NCBI RefSeq assembly: GCF_900103485.1
Contig: NZ_FNHW01000001.1
Location: forward strand, 2,501,057 to 2,565,056
From: Fictibacillus solisalsi
GTDB lineage: Bacteria; Bacillota; Bacilli; Bacillales; Fictibacillaceae
DNA length: 64,000 bases
Direction of reading: 5' to 3'
The notes below the pieces were generated by a model, which ran no database searches, was not told where the DNA came from, and saw only the letters and a list, made by a program, of their open reading frames with translations. The position numbers were made by a program, and so were the translations under genes. Below, in pieces: positions 48,628-58,279 of this stretch. Within the stretch, counting starts at the first letter, position 1, and the number at the start of each line of letters is the position of its first letter.

Positions 48628-50241
48628 ATGAACAGATGGCAAGACAAGGAATCGCTAACGGCACTTGTAAAAGAACTCGTGGAAATACCAAGCATCTCAA
48701 CTGAACCGGCTGAAATTGCGATGGCTGAACATCTCTACTACACGCTAAACTCTCTGGATTATTACAAATACAACCCTAGCCATTTGCAGCTACACCCTAT
48801 GCCGGATGGACGCAAGCTATTAACAGCCTTTGTCCGAAATGGCCCCCATGAGGATACTGTTATTCTGTTAAGCCATTTTGATGTGGTGAACATAGAAGAC
48901 TATGGCGACTTGAAGCATCTGGCCTTTCGTCCGGCAGAACTGACGGAAAAAATCGAACAACTGCCAAATCTTCCGGATGAATTAATGGAAGATTTGGAGA
49001 ATGGCCAATGGCTGTTTGGACGCGGCACCATGGACATGAAAGCCGGTGTGGCCCTACACCTTTCCATGATTGAACAGGCGGCCGAGGGCCACTTCCCGGG
49101 AAACATTTTAATGGTTTCCGTTCCAGACGAAGAAGTGAATTCCGCCGGTATGCTTGCTGCCATCCCTGCGCTGGAGCAATTGAAACGCCAATACTCAATT
49201 TCCTATAAAGCCTGCCTGAACGGGGAACCCGCTTTTACCCGCTACCCCGGGGACAAAAATCATTATTTATATACCGGTACAGTGGGCAAACTACTTCCCG
49301 GTTTTCTTTGTTACGGCCGGGAAACCCATGTGGGCGAACCCTTTGGCGGATTAAACGGAAACTTGATGGCAGCAGAAATGACAAGAATGCTGGAGCTTAA
49401 CCTCGATTTTTGCGAAACGCTTGGGGATGAGGCGATACCGCCTCCTGCTAATCTGCTGCAGAAAGATTTAAAAGACCATTACTCCGTTCAGATCCCACAT
49501 GCAGCAGTCACGTTGTTTAATTTGCTGATGATGGAAAAATCCTTTTCCGAAGTGAACCTGCAGCTGCTCAGGCTTGCAAAAGAGGCGGCCAAAAATGTGG
49601 AATCCTTTTTTTATGAAAAAGCGCTTGCTTATTCAAAGCTGGTACCGTTTGACGTAAAAAAGCCTGCCATAACTGTCTTTACGTTTCAGGAGCTGTTTGA
49701 AAAAGCACTTGAACTGCATGGTCAGGAGGAGATTACACGGAGGGAAAACTATATTTTATCCACTCATCCCCATCTCGATGACCGGGATGTAACCACCATG
49801 CTGGTCAATGATCTGGCCAGTCTTTGCAAGCAATATGCGCCAATGATCGTTCTTTTTTATGCCCCTCCCTTCTATCCAGCCGTATCATCCAGGGAGGATT
49901 CATTGATTCAGAAGGTTTCAGGAGATGTCATCCAGTTTGCTGAAAGCCAATTTCAAATCACATTAAAAAAACAAAACTATTTTGCCGGACTTTCCGACTT
50001 GAGCTATGTTGGACTGTCCTATAAACAAGAGGAACTGCGCCCGCTTCTCGACAACATGCCGGTTTACGGTGAACGGTACCATCTTCCATTGAATGATATG
50101 AAGGAGCTGACGATGCCTGTGATGAATTTAGGCCCAATGGGACGGGATGCGCACAAATGGACCGAGCGGCTTCAACTTTCCTCCCTATTGGCAACTCAGC
50201 ATATGATTTCCTATACCATTTCAAAACTCTTGGAAAGCTAG
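48628..50241 (+). CDS. RocB-like M20-family peptidase
   Basis: 537 residues. M20 zinc peptidase with LSHFDVV (metal His/Asp), GRGTMDMKAGVALHL (bridging Asp) and VPDEEVNSAGM (Glu pair). The length and N-terminal layout match RocB, the arginine-utilisation protein of unknown reaction. Next to an arginine-deiminase-fold gene, which supports a role in arginine or guanidino-compound breakdown. AGAGGG precedes the ATG. Confidence 0.88.
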   Translation: MNRWQDKESLTALVKELVEIPSISTEPAEIAMAEHLYYTLNSLDYYKYNPSHLQLHPMPDGRKLLTAFVRNGPHEDTVILLSHFDVVNIEDYGDLKHLAFRPAELTEKIEQLPNLPDELMEDLENGQWLFGRGTMDMKAGVALHLSMIEQAAEGHFPGNILMVSVPDEEVNSAGMLAAIPALEQLKRQYSISYKACLNGEPAFTRYPGDKNHYLYTGTVGKLLPGFLCYGRETHVGEPFGGLNGNLMAAEMTRMLELNLDFCETLGDEAIPPPANLLQKDLKDHYSVQIPHAAVTLFNLLMMEKSFSEVNLQLLRLAKEAAKNVESFFYEKALAYSKLVPFDVKKPAITVFTFQELFEKALELHGQEEITRRENYILSTHPHLDDRDVTTMLVNDLASLCKQYAPMIVLFYAPPFYPAVSSREDSLIQKVSGDVIQFAESQFQITLKKQNYFAGLSDLSYVGLSYKQEELRPLLDNMPVYGERYHLPLNDMKELTMPVMNLGPMGRDAHKWTERLQLSSLLATQHMISYTISKLLES

Positions 50242-50334
50242 AACCTTTACGCATATTTTTCTTATTTATGAGAAAAAATATAGCAGGAATCTTTACAGAT
50301 GCGATGAGAAAATGATTAGAAAATGAGGGATCAA

Positions 50335-51171
50335 ATGGCCTGTTTTAGCGAATATGATCGATTGAAAGATGTAATTCTGTGTGAGCCCAAGTTCATGAAA
50401 ATTCGTGAAGTCATTAATGAAACACAGAAATACTATGCCGACGAAAATATCGACACAGAGCTTGCGGTAAAACAGCATAAGACATTTATCAAAGCCCTTG
50501 AAGAGAAAGGGATTACGGTGCACTGCCTTCCCCCTTTACAGGAATATCCAGAGCAGGTTTTCACGAGAGATATCGGCTTTACCATCGGACATACGCTGTA
50601 TATCTCGGCAATGGGGCGGGAAATCAGGCAGGGAGAAGAAAAGATACTGAAAGAGTGGATAAATGAAGAACACATTACGATTAAAGATTTGCAGCACGAC
50701 AGTATTGAAGGCGGTGATGTGCTGCTGGACCGAAAAACCGTGTATGTTGGCGTGAGCCACCGCACAAGCCGGGAATCGATTGCCAATCTCCAGAAGCACG
50801 AGCGGGATTATACCATCATCCCGGTTCCCTTCAATGAGAAATATTTGCATCTTGACTGTGTGTTCAACGTTTTATCACCCGAGGAAGCCATCATTTATCC
50901 CCCTGCATTTCATGAAGAGGAGTTAAAATTGCTGACTTCACGGTACAAAACGATTGAAATTGATGAAGATGAGCAATTTACGCTTGGCACAAATATATTG
51001 TCGATCGGAGACAAAACCATTTTTGCCCTCCCGGTAAATAAAAAAATCAATGCCAAACTCAAAGAAAGAGGCTATCACGTGATTGAGGTGGACATTACCG
51101 AGATTATTAAATCAGGCGGTGCTTTCCGGTGCATCACACTTCCGCTGGACCGCCAAAAACCAACTCCATAA
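50335..51171 (+). CDS. Arginine deiminase/DDAH superfamily protein
   Basis: 278 residues from the ATG at 50335 (TGAGGGATC upstream; an ATG at 50323 is possible but has no site). The guanidino-modifying fold is shown by FTRDIGFTIG, EGGDVLLD, GVSHRTSRE, HLDCVFNVL (catalytic His) and the C-terminal SGGAFRCITLPL (catalytic Cys). Probably hydrolyses arginine or a methylated arginine to citrulline. Follows the RocB-like gene by 93 bases, with a shared terminator. Confidence 0.88.
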   Translation: MACFSEYDRLKDVILCEPKFMKIREVINETQKYYADENIDTELAVKQHKTFIKALEEKGITVHCLPPLQEYPEQVFTRDIGFTIGHTLYISAMGREIRQGEEKILKEWINEEHITIKDLQHDSIEGGDVLLDRKTVYVGVSHRTSRESIANLQKHERDYTIIPVPFNEKYLHLDCVFNVLSPEEAIIYPPAFHEEELKLLTSRYKTIEIDEDEQFTLGTNILSIGDKTIFALPVNKKINAKLKERGYHVIEVDITEIIKSGGAFRCITLPLDRQKPTP

Positions 51172-51179
51172 CCTTGGAA

Positions 51180-51216
51180 CAGCATCCGCTGCAACCTGCA
51201 GCGGATGCTTTTTTTG
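51180..51216 (+). terminator. Terminator after the deiminase-like gene
   Basis: Perfect 13-base stem AGCATCCGCTGCA / TGCAGCGGATGCT followed by seven T. Confidence 0.95.
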
Positions 51217-51431
51217 CCTTATTGGTTTCCGACCATTATAAAACAATTTTATTTTCTAAATGCTGAGGTTCTGATAAAACTCGACAGAATTACGTTTCAC
51301 CATTCAGTAAATAATGTCCTCTATCCGGGTGAATTGGCTCATTTATCCAGTTTAATGTCAAATTACAACGATTGCTGTAACATTATGAAACACAAATGTA
51401 ATATTATTTCACGAAAACTTGTCGATTTTAA

Positions 51432-51441
51432 ATGCTATAAT
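51432..51441 (+). promoter_or_regulatory. Extended -10 promoter of the M23 hydrolase gene
   Basis: TGCTATAAT (TGnTATAAT) with no good -35. The 51217-51431 stretch also has TGTAAC and TGTAAT 21 bases apart; they resemble WalR half-sites but not at the WalR spacing of 11. Nothing else is seen there. Confidence 0.45.
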
Positions 51442-51494
51442 AATCTCTGTGATTAATAGACTGGTAACATTTGCACGAAGAGGGGGACTTATTG

Positions 51495-52862
51495 TTGAAG
51501 AGGAAGATTTTAACAGCTGCTTTATCAATTAGTATTGGACTATCCGGGTTTACATACACATCAGCATCTGCAGAAACGCTGAAAGAAGTTCAACAAAAGC
51601 AAGCCGAAAACCATGCAGAACAAGCTAAGAAAAACAAGCAGGTTAAAAAAGTACAGGGTGAACAGGACCAGCTCCTGAAGGAATTGGATAAGCTCCAAGC
51701 ATCGTTAAAAAAGACAGCGGACGATATTCAAAACAAAAAAGATGAAATCGCTCAAACAAAAGCGGACATTGAAAAATTGAAAAGCGAAATTGCAGAACTT
51801 GAAAAGCGCATTAAAGCACGTGATGCCTTACTGAAAGAGCGTGTTCGCAATATGTACGAAACAGGCGGCCCTGTAAAATACATAGAAGTGCTGCTTGGTT
51901 CACAGGGATTCGGTGATTTCCTTGACCGCATGATCAGCCTGAACATCATCGCGGAGCAGGATAAAACGATTCTGGAAGAACATAAGCGTGACAAAGAAGC
52001 AGTCGAACAAAAAAAGCAGCAGGTGGAGTCAAAGCTTTCTTCACTGAACGGCCAATTGGATGAGCTGAATTCATTGAATAGCCAGCTGAAGGATCAAAAA
52101 AGCAAGAAAAATAAGATTATGAAGCAACTTCGCAGCGAAGAAAACCACCTTCATGATGACATCGGAAAGCTTGAAGAAAAAGATGCTCTTCTTGCCGATC
52201 AGGAAAAAGCAATCAAAGCAGAAATTGCACGAGCGAAAAAAGAAGCGGCTGAACGTGCGCGCCGTGAAGCAGCAGCTAAAGCTGCCGCAGCCAAAGCAGC
52301 AAAAGAAGCGGCAGCAAGAGAAGCCGCCCAAAAAGCAGCGGCTGAACGTGCAGCAAAGGAAAAAGCAAGCCAGCCGGCTCATGAATCTGCACCAGCACCA
52401 GCTCCGTCAAAACCTGCTCCAAAGCCTGAGCCAAAACCTGAACCATCGTATACACCGCCTAGCTCTTCCGGAAAATTCATCTTCCCATCAGCAGGGGTTG
52501 TTACTTCACAGCTTGGTTCAAGATGGAACAAGTTCCATGCAGGAGTTGATATTGCAGCCGGAGGTATTGTTCCAATCCATGCAGCCGCATCCGGAACGGT
52601 AATCCGCTCTTACACCTCATCTTCTTACGGAAATGTGGTCTTCTTGTCCCATTATATCGATGGACAGCTTTACACAACGGTTTACGCCCACATGAGAGAC
52701 CGCGCAGTAAGCACCGGCCAGACGGTTTCCCAAGGACAAACTCTTGGCCACATGGGCAACACCGGTCATTCCTTTGGACAGCATCTTCACTTCGAGCTTC
52801 ATAAAGGACCTTGGAATGTTGGTAAAACCAACGCGGTTAACCCGCTTCCTTACATTCAATAA
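51495..52862 (+). CDS. Secreted PcsB-type coiled-coil M23 peptidoglycan hydrolase
   Basis: 455 residues from a TTG (GAGGGGGA eight bases upstream), giving the signal peptide MKRKILTAALSISIGLSGFT. A long coiled coil (about 28-245) with a PcsB-like segment (VRNMYETGGPVKYIEVLLGSQ) is followed by an Ala/Lys-rich stretch, a Pro-rich linker (APAPAPSKPAPKPEPKPEP) and an M23 LytM domain. Zinc ligands: H348/D352 in HAGVD, and HLH in GQHLHFELH near 430; a further His is in VYAHM. The coiled coil probably binds FtsEX, as in CwlO and PcsB, to control wall cleavage. Confidence 0.93.
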   Translation: MKRKILTAALSISIGLSGFTYTSASAETLKEVQQKQAENHAEQAKKNKQVKKVQGEQDQLLKELDKLQASLKKTADDIQNKKDEIAQTKADIEKLKSEIAELEKRIKARDALLKERVRNMYETGGPVKYIEVLLGSQGFGDFLDRMISLNIIAEQDKTILEEHKRDKEAVEQKKQQVESKLSSLNGQLDELNSLNSQLKDQKSKKNKIMKQLRSEENHLHDDIGKLEEKDALLADQEKAIKAEIARAKKEAAERARREAAAKAAAAKAAKEAAAREAAQKAAAERAAKEKASQPAHESAPAPAPSKPAPKPEPKPEPSYTPPSSSGKFIFPSAGVVTSQLGSRWNKFHAGVDIAAGGIVPIHAAASGTVIRSYTSSSYGNVVFLSHYIDGQLYTTVYAHMRDRAVSTGQTVSQGQTLGHMGNTGHSFGQHLHFELHKGPWNVGKTNAVNPLPYIQ

Positions 52863-52872
52863 AAGAACAGTA

Positions 52873-52909
52873 AAAACCACCCGGTTATCATTTGCCGGGT
52901 GGTTTTTCT
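52873..52909. terminator. Bidirectional terminator
   Basis: Perfect stem AAAAACCACCCGG / CCGGGTGGTTTTT between the convergent M23 and tgl genes. Confidence 0.93.
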
Positions 52910-53678
52910 ATACAAGCAGACGCCGAAGCGGATGTCCTGTATATTCCGCCATTCTTCTAAAGTTCGGACGGATGATCTGCGCGGTCAAAAAGGCAGACGT
53001 CGTGGCTCCCGGACGCCTACGCTGGTTGAGAATTTCAATGAATTCACCGAGCATTCCCACTCCGATGCCATGGCCGAAAAACATCCCGTTTCCTAAGTCA
53101 ATCAAATTCTCGCCCTGCCACTGAGGAGTCGCAGGATGAAACTCCGGATTCTGAATGTAGCGGATGTCCCCAGGCAAGGAATCCCCGCTCGTCACAGCAG
53201 TCAGCTGAAGGTCCTCATCATGTTCAGTGCTCCACAACAACAATCCCCGAAACAGCTGATTAAAGGTTGTCGGTCCAATCGTCTCCAGCAACCCTTTATA
53301 GAGGATAATCATCATGGAGGTGGTACATTCGAAAGCATATTTTCGCCCATTAACAAAAATATCGGTAATCGCATCCGCCGGTGTAACATCCGGACGGATC
53401 AGAAATCCACCATAGGCCGTTAAAATCCAGAATTTCCGGTTCGCTCTTGCTGTTTGAAACGTCGCAAACCGCGCTCCGCTGTTCTTCAGCGCATAAGCAG
53501 ATGAAACAATGTTTGCACGATATGTGATTTCGAATTGAAGCTGCCTGGAACTATCATAAAAAAAGGACTCCCTGCTGTTCAGCAGTCGTACCGCAGTTGC
53601 ACGCTGGGCCTCAGAAAATTGTCCGAATCCCGGTATATCTTCTAATGTGTTCAGTTGCTTCCCTTTTATATAAACCAA
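52908..53678 (-). CDS. tgl: Protein-glutamine gamma-glutamyltransferase Tgl
   Basis: 256 residues from a TTG at 53678 (six G upstream), giving MVYIKGKQL. B. subtilis Tgl is about 245 residues. Nucleophile C118 in YAFECTTSMMI; partner residues in QWQGENLIDLG and FFGHGIG. Other matches: ANIVSSAYALKNSGARFATF and YIQNPEFHP. Cross-links spore-coat proteins; in B. subtilis it is made in the mother cell late in sporulation. Confidence 0.92.
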   Translation of the reverse strand: MVYIKGKQLNTLEDIPGFGQFSEAQRATAVRLLNSRESFFYDSSRQLQFEITYRANIVSSAYALKNSGARFATFQTARANRKFWILTAYGGFLIRPDVTPADAITDIFVNGRKYAFECTTSMMIILYKGLLETIGPTTFNQLFRGLLLWSTEHDEDLQLTAVTSGDSLPGDIRYIQNPEFHPATPQWQGENLIDLGNGMFFGHGIGVGMLGEFIEILNQRRRPGATTSAFLTAQIIRPNFRRMAEYTGHPLRRLLV

Positions 53679-53874
53679 CGTTAGCCCCCCTGTTCCCACA
53701 GGATAATATACAAGATATGGGATAGGGAGAAGAAAGGTGATTACTTGGCCCAAAGTGATAAGCCCGAAATCTTAAAATGTGGCTCTTTTGCCATGGTAAA
53801 CGGAAAAAAAACGGTTATTTTCAGGAGATCATTGAGATATTAAAAAAGAAAAAATTTTCAAGGAGATAAAAGAC

Positions 53875-54717
53875 ATGGACAGCCGAAAAAACCGCCTTAC
53901 TTTTCTTTTTGTTCTTATGCTAATGATCCTTCCCTTCCATGCAGCAGAAGCAAGCGAATTCCCTTTTACCGTCTATCCTGTTCCCGAAAAAGGAACCATT
54001 TTAAAATGGGAAAAAGTGAACCGGCTTTTGCCTACCGGAAAAAAATTCAAGGTCATTGACCTGGAAACCGGCTTTTATTTTTCTGTGCAGCGCCGCGCCG
54101 GGAACAAACATGCCGATGTTCAGCCGTTGACCTATAAAGACACCGCAGTCCTGAAGCACCTTTATAACGGGAAATGGAGCTGGCGCCGGCGGGCTATCCT
54201 CATACCAGTTAAGGGGAAAATGCTGGCCGCTTCCATGCATGGCATGCCCCACGGAGCGGGAGCGCTACAAAACGGCTTTCCGGGCCATTTTTGCATTCAT
54301 TTCGCCGGAAGCACCACGCATAAAACACGCAACGCGGATCCTTCCCATAAATTGATGATCCTAAAAGCAGGGGGAAAACTTGAAGATTACGCCCATCACG
54401 CCAACCCGCATCAGATTGTTCAAATGTACTTATTGTCACTCAAAGAAAATGATCCAGATTTGATGAAACCGGTTCTTCCTGAAAAAGGGGCGGAAAGCAA
54501 AAAGCTTTTGAAAACGGGTAAAGGCGTAACCGCCATCCATTATGATATCCGGGGGAAAGAATCAAAAAAGCATCGAACGTTTAAAACCGTTATTCCCGTT
54601 AAAACGGTGATTTACAGAGAAAATAAAGGTGTGGAAAAGACGATGATTCGCATCACAGTGGCGAGGCTGACACCATGGTCCGCTTGGAAAATCAACAAAG
54701 TGGATTGGGGTAGATGA
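53875..54717 (+). CDS. Secreted protein with an L,D-transpeptidase-like Cys/His motif
   Basis: 280 residues. Signal peptide 1-25 (FLFVLMLMILPFHAAEA). The central MHGMPHGAG and NGFPGHFCIHFAGSTTHKTR hold a Cys followed by His two residues later, and several conserved-looking His, reminiscent of the YkuD HGxxSHGCxR site but not a clean match. DPSHKLMILKAGG follows. The C-terminal 100 residues are basic. May act on the cell wall; the family is not certain. AAGGAGAT precedes the ATG. Confidence 0.6.
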   Translation: MDSRKNRLTFLFVLMLMILPFHAAEASEFPFTVYPVPEKGTILKWEKVNRLLPTGKKFKVIDLETGFYFSVQRRAGNKHADVQPLTYKDTAVLKHLYNGKWSWRRRAILIPVKGKMLAASMHGMPHGAGALQNGFPGHFCIHFAGSTTHKTRNADPSHKLMILKAGGKLEDYAHHANPHQIVQMYLLSLKENDPDLMKPVLPEKGAESKKLLKTGKGVTAIHYDIRGKESKKHRTFKTVIPVKTVIYRENKGVEKTMIRITVARLTPWSAWKINKVDWGR

Positions 54718-55021
54718 GCTTACTCAGGAAAAGTTAACAAGTATTTTCGTTTTTTGAAGGAGCCAGTTTCTTGCAGTTTAAGGGATCTCACCTTTTGCTA
54801 GCTGCGGAGGAGGACGGTACAAGAAGAAAATGCAGGAATTTGCTGTGGCTGCTGTATTTTTTGTGATTCAGGGGATTTTAGTAAGTAAAAATCCCCTGTT
54901 TGAGTTTCCAAAAAATAAAATACAGCGTGTTTGAATGATTTACTTGCGGAATTTGAAATTTACTGACCAAAAAACCATATTATGCCAACTACACTTACTC
55001 CCTTTCGACTTCACGCCCCTG
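54718..55021. other. Intergenic stretch with one hairpin
   Basis: About 300 bases with no supported gene. A hairpin CAGGGGATTTT / AAAATCCCCTG at 54869-54898 is followed by TTTG and may end the plus-strand secreted-protein transcript. A 34-codon plus-strand frame runs through the hairpin and is not accepted. Confidence 0.6.
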
Positions 55022-56398
55022 TCACTCCACCCCATACTTTTTCAGCTTGTCATACAAGCTTGTCTTGCCGATACCAAGGGTTTTGGCTGTTTTCAGCCGG
55101 TCGCCATGGTGCTCCCTTAGCGCAGCCTGCAGCACCCGCCTTTCTGTTTCCTCCAAGATCTCCTTCAGGCTCCGTTTTCCCAGGGACAGAACGGAGACTT
55201 CTTTTAAATAATCTGGAAGGGCATCCTTTGTAATCCGATCGCCATGGCACAAATGCACGGCGGCTTCGATAACGTTCTCCAGCTCGCGCGCGTTGCCGGG
55301 CCAATTGTGGCTGTCAAACAAACCGGCTACCTCTTCCTGGAGGCCAAGGATCCGCCTTCCGGAGCGCTTATTGATTTTGGCAAGAAAATGCCGGGATAGC
55401 TCTTTGATATCTTCCGGCCGGTCACGCAATGGAGGGATGTTCACCTGAATCACATGAATCCGGTAAAACAGATCCTCCCGAAACCGCTGCTCTTCCACCA
55501 TTTTCTCCAGCGGCTTATTGGTGGCCGCGATCACACGCACATCCACCTTTATCGGCTTCACGCTGCCGACCGCTTCCACTTCCCGATCCTGAAGCACGCG
55601 CAGCAGCTTCACCTGCATGTGAAGGGGCATATCACCGATCTCATCGAGAAAAATAGTCCCCCCGTCAGCCAGTTGGAATTTGCCAAGCTTTCCTCCCTTT
55701 TTGGCGCCAGTAAATGCTCCTTCCTCGTAGCCAAACAGCTCCGATTCCAAAAGATGTTCCGGGATGGCACCGCAATTGACCTTGATGAAAGGCTTATTCG
55801 AGCGTTCACTTAATTGATGGATGCTGTGGGCAAACAGTTCCTTGCCCGTCCCGCTTTCACCCCGAATCAGCACCGAAACGTCACTGGCTGCTACTTTTTT
55901 GATCCGCTCTTTCAAAACCTTTATCTCAGATGATGAGCCTACAATATCATGAAGAGAATATTTTGCGCCGGTATTCTCCTCCTGAACACTCCGGTAATAT
56001 TCCAGTTCCGTTAACAGATTTTTGATATGGGAATTCATGGTCCGCCACTCCTCAGTATCTCTAAAGGTAACGGTTCCGACTGCACCAACAACCTTGCCGG
56101 CCTGGCGGATGGGAAGACGGTCCGCAATCATATAATTGCCTTCAATGAACTGCAGATCGGCAATCTCCTCTTTTCCAGTTCTGGCCACAATATGCATTCT
56201 CGTATTTTCAATCACATCGGTCACATGTCTGCCGACCGATCCGTGCTGATCCACTTTAATAAAATCGCAATATGCCTGATTTAAGTATGTGATGATGCCA
56301 TTAATGTCAACGACAACCACACAATGAAAGGCATTATCAATAATCGTTTTCAGGAGTTCATCTTTAAACTGAAGTTCTGTAATCAACACGTCCGACAC
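55022..56398 (-). CDS. PAS-AAA+-Fis sigma-54-dependent transcription activator
   Basis: 458 residues. N-terminal PAS-like sensor (about 10-115, [20 protein letters not shown]), AAA+ core (about 150-380) with Walker A GESGTGKE (180-187), the sigma-54 contact loop GAFTGA (227-232), Walker [10 protein letters not shown] (248-256) and the arginine-rich FREDLFYRI, then a Fis-type HTH (about 415-457, [20 protein letters not shown]). No receiver domain, so it senses a ligand rather than a kinase. It follows the acyl-CoA ligase gene by about 55 bases. Its target is unproven; the sigma-54 operon at 31.4 kb is a candidate. Confidence 0.95.
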   Translation of the reverse strand: MSDVLITELQFKDELLKTIIDNAFHCVVVVDINGIITYLNQAYCDFIKVDQHGSVGRHVTDVIENTRMHIVARTGKEEIADLQFIEGNYMIADRLPIRQAGKVVGAVGTVTFRDTEEWRTMNSHIKNLLTELEYYRSVQEENTGAKYSLHDIVGSSSEIKVLKERIKKVAASDVSVLIRGESGTGKELFAHSIHQLSERSNKPFIKVNCGAIPEHLLESELFGYEEGAFTGAKKGGKLGKFQLADGGTIFLDEIGDMPLHMQVKLLRVLQDREVEAVGSVKPIKVDVRVIAATNKPLEKMVEEQRFREDLFYRIHVIQVNIPPLRDRPEDIKELSRHFLAKINKRSGRRILGLQEEVAGLFDSHNWPGNARELENVIEAAVHLCHGDRITKDALPDYLKEVSVLSLGKRSLKEILEETERRVLQAALREHHGDRLKTAKTLGIGKTSLYDKLKKYGVE

Positions 56399-56452
56399 CT
56401 CTACTCTTTCATGAAGAAGCCGCCTTTGCTAAAGCAGAGGCAGCCTGATGGT

Positions 56453-58087
56453 TTATTTCGTCTCTACTCTACCTTCACCTGCATAGTGATCACGAACCTG
56501 GTCTCTGAGGGCACGCTTTAAAAACTTGCCGACCGATGTTTTCGGAATTTCATCCATAAACAAAACATCGTCGGGAATCCACCATTTGGCAAACTGCGGT
56601 TTTAAATACTCTTTGATGTCTTCCTTAGTAACCTGGCCACGTTTTCCTTCCTTCAACACCACACAAGCAATCGGCCGCTCCTGCCACTCTGGATCAGGAA
56701 CCGCGACCACGCATGCCTCGAATATATCCTCATGAGCGATGAGAGCGTTTTCAAGATCAACAGAAGAAATCCACTCTCCCCCGCTCTTTATCAAATCCTT
56801 CGTGCGGTCTACAATTTTTATTGTCCCTTCCTCATCCACTGTGACAACATCACCGGTATGAAGCCAGCCATCTTCAAATGCGGAAGACGGCTCTTCACCG
56901 TAATATTCATCAGCGATCCAATTGCCCCGGAGAAGAAGCTCTCCCATTTCATTGCCATCCCATTTAACGTCTCCGTTTGCGCCTTTTATCTTCATTTCCA
57001 CACCCGGTACTAGGTAGCCCTGCTTCGCCCGGATATTCAGCTTATCTTCATTACTGAGATCCTGCTGGTAGCTTTTAATTCGGGAAAAAACCACAAGTGG
57101 ACTGGTTTCTGTCATACCATAAGCGTGTGCAAACGGGATGTTATGCTTGGATTCAAACGCTTGGATCAGTCCTTTAGGGGCGGCTGAACCCCCGCATAAA
57201 ATACAGCGAAGACTGCTTGTATCGTATTCTCCTTCATCAAGCACTTTCAGCAATCCGAGCCAGATCGTCGGCACCCCTGCAGTAATAGTGACTTTCTCCT
57301 GTTCAATCAGATCCGCAAGTAGCTTTGGAGTAAACTGTGGTCCCGGAAGCACTTGGGTGGTTCCAAACCAGACGGCGGCAAACGGAAGACCCCAGGCGTT
57401 CACATGGAACATTGGAACAACAGGCATACAGATATCGGATTCTGAAACACTTCCTCCATCCACATGCCCGAGCGCCATACTATGAAGAACAATGCCGCGG
57501 TGGGAATAGACAACACCCTTTGGATTTCCTGTGGTGGCTGATGTATAGCACATGCCCGCTGGTTCATTTTCATCGATATCCGGATTAAAAGCAAAGTTCG
57601 GATCACCTTCATCGAGCAAGGCTTCATAATGATAAAGCGGCTCTAAAGACGATTCGGGAAGTTCCGGCTCATCGGTCATCAGGATAAACGATTGCACACC
57701 TGTAATCTCTTCCCTGATTGCTTCAATCAGCGGCAATATATCCTGATCAATCAAAAGCACTTTGTCTTCTGCATGATTGATGATATACGCAATATGAGCA
57801 GGTGACAAGCGGATGTTGATCGTATGTAGAACAGCTTCTGCACCGGGAATCCCAAAATAAGCTTCGAGATGGCGGTGATGGTTCCAAGCCAGTGTTCCTA
57901 CCTTGTCTCCCTTTTGGACACCTATTTTTTTTAGCGCACTGCTAAGCCGCCTTGTACGATTGGCAATTTCACGGTATGTAAATGTTCGAATTCCAGAAGC
58001 CGTCCGGCTGACCACCGTTTTTTTAGGGAAAAACATTTCAGCATGCTCCATCATCGCTGTAACGCGTAAAGGCACATTCATCATCAT
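56453..58087 (-). CDS. Acyl-CoA synthetase (AMP-forming, AlkK-like)
   Basis: 544 residues. Adenylate-forming enzyme: phosphate loop YTSATTGNPKGVVYSHRG (181-198), AYGMTETSP, DGWLHTGD and the C-terminal IPKTSVGKFLKRALRDQ with the catalytic lysine. The sequence resembles medium- and long-chain fatty acyl-CoA ligases of the AlkK type. GGGGAGG upstream. It is the first gene of a two-gene unit with the sigma-54 activator; a GG-N10-GC pair upstream (58122-58137) is too poor to call a sigma-54 promoter. Confidence 0.92.
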   Translation of the reverse strand: MMMNVPLRVTAMMEHAEMFFPKKTVVSRTASGIRTFTYREIANRTRRLSSALKKIGVQKGDKVGTLAWNHHRHLEAYFGIPGAEAVLHTINIRLSPAHIAYIINHAEDKVLLIDQDILPLIEAIREEITGVQSFILMTDEPELPESSLEPLYHYEALLDEGDPNFAFNPDIDENEPAGMCYTSATTGNPKGVVYSHRGIVLHSMALGHVDGGSVSESDICMPVVPMFHVNAWGLPFAAVWFGTTQVLPGPQFTPKLLADLIEQEKVTITAGVPTIWLGLLKVLDEGEYDTSSLRCILCGGSAAPKGLIQAFESKHNIPFAHAYGMTETSPLVVFSRIKSYQQDLSNEDKLNIRAKQGYLVPGVEMKIKGANGDVKWDGNEMGELLLRGNWIADEYYGEEPSSAFEDGWLHTGDVVTVDEEGTIKIVDRTKDLIKSGGEWISSVDLENALIAHEDIFEACVVAVPDPEWQERPIACVVLKEGKRGQVTKEDIKEYLKPQFAKWWIPDDVLFMDEIPKTSVGKFLKRALRDQVRDHYAGEGRVETK

Positions 58088-58279
58088 TGGTTACCTCCCC
58101 TGGATTGATAAAAATGTAAAACCCTTGCGGTTGTGCATCCTCAATTGTACCTAGATTACTACTTCACCACAGGCTTTAAAATCCCTTGTTTAACCTGAAG
58201 AAAAGGGCTGGATGGGAGTAATTTCCTAATTAAAGGGGATACTTTGAATACCAGACAAAAAGAAAGGAGGAACAGCACC

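Noticed and set aside
51360-51420. WalR box upstream of the M23 hydrolase
   Set aside because: TGTAAC and TGTAAT are 21 bases apart rather than 11, so the consensus is not met.
54830-54934. 34-codon plus-strand frame beginning MQEFAVAAVFFV
   Set aside because: It passes through a hairpin, its nearest GGAGG is about 16 bases away, and nothing supports translation.
58122-58137. Sigma-54 promoter before the acyl-CoA ligase
   Set aside because: GG-N10-GC is present, but the flanking TGGCAC and TTGCA positions are mostly wrong.
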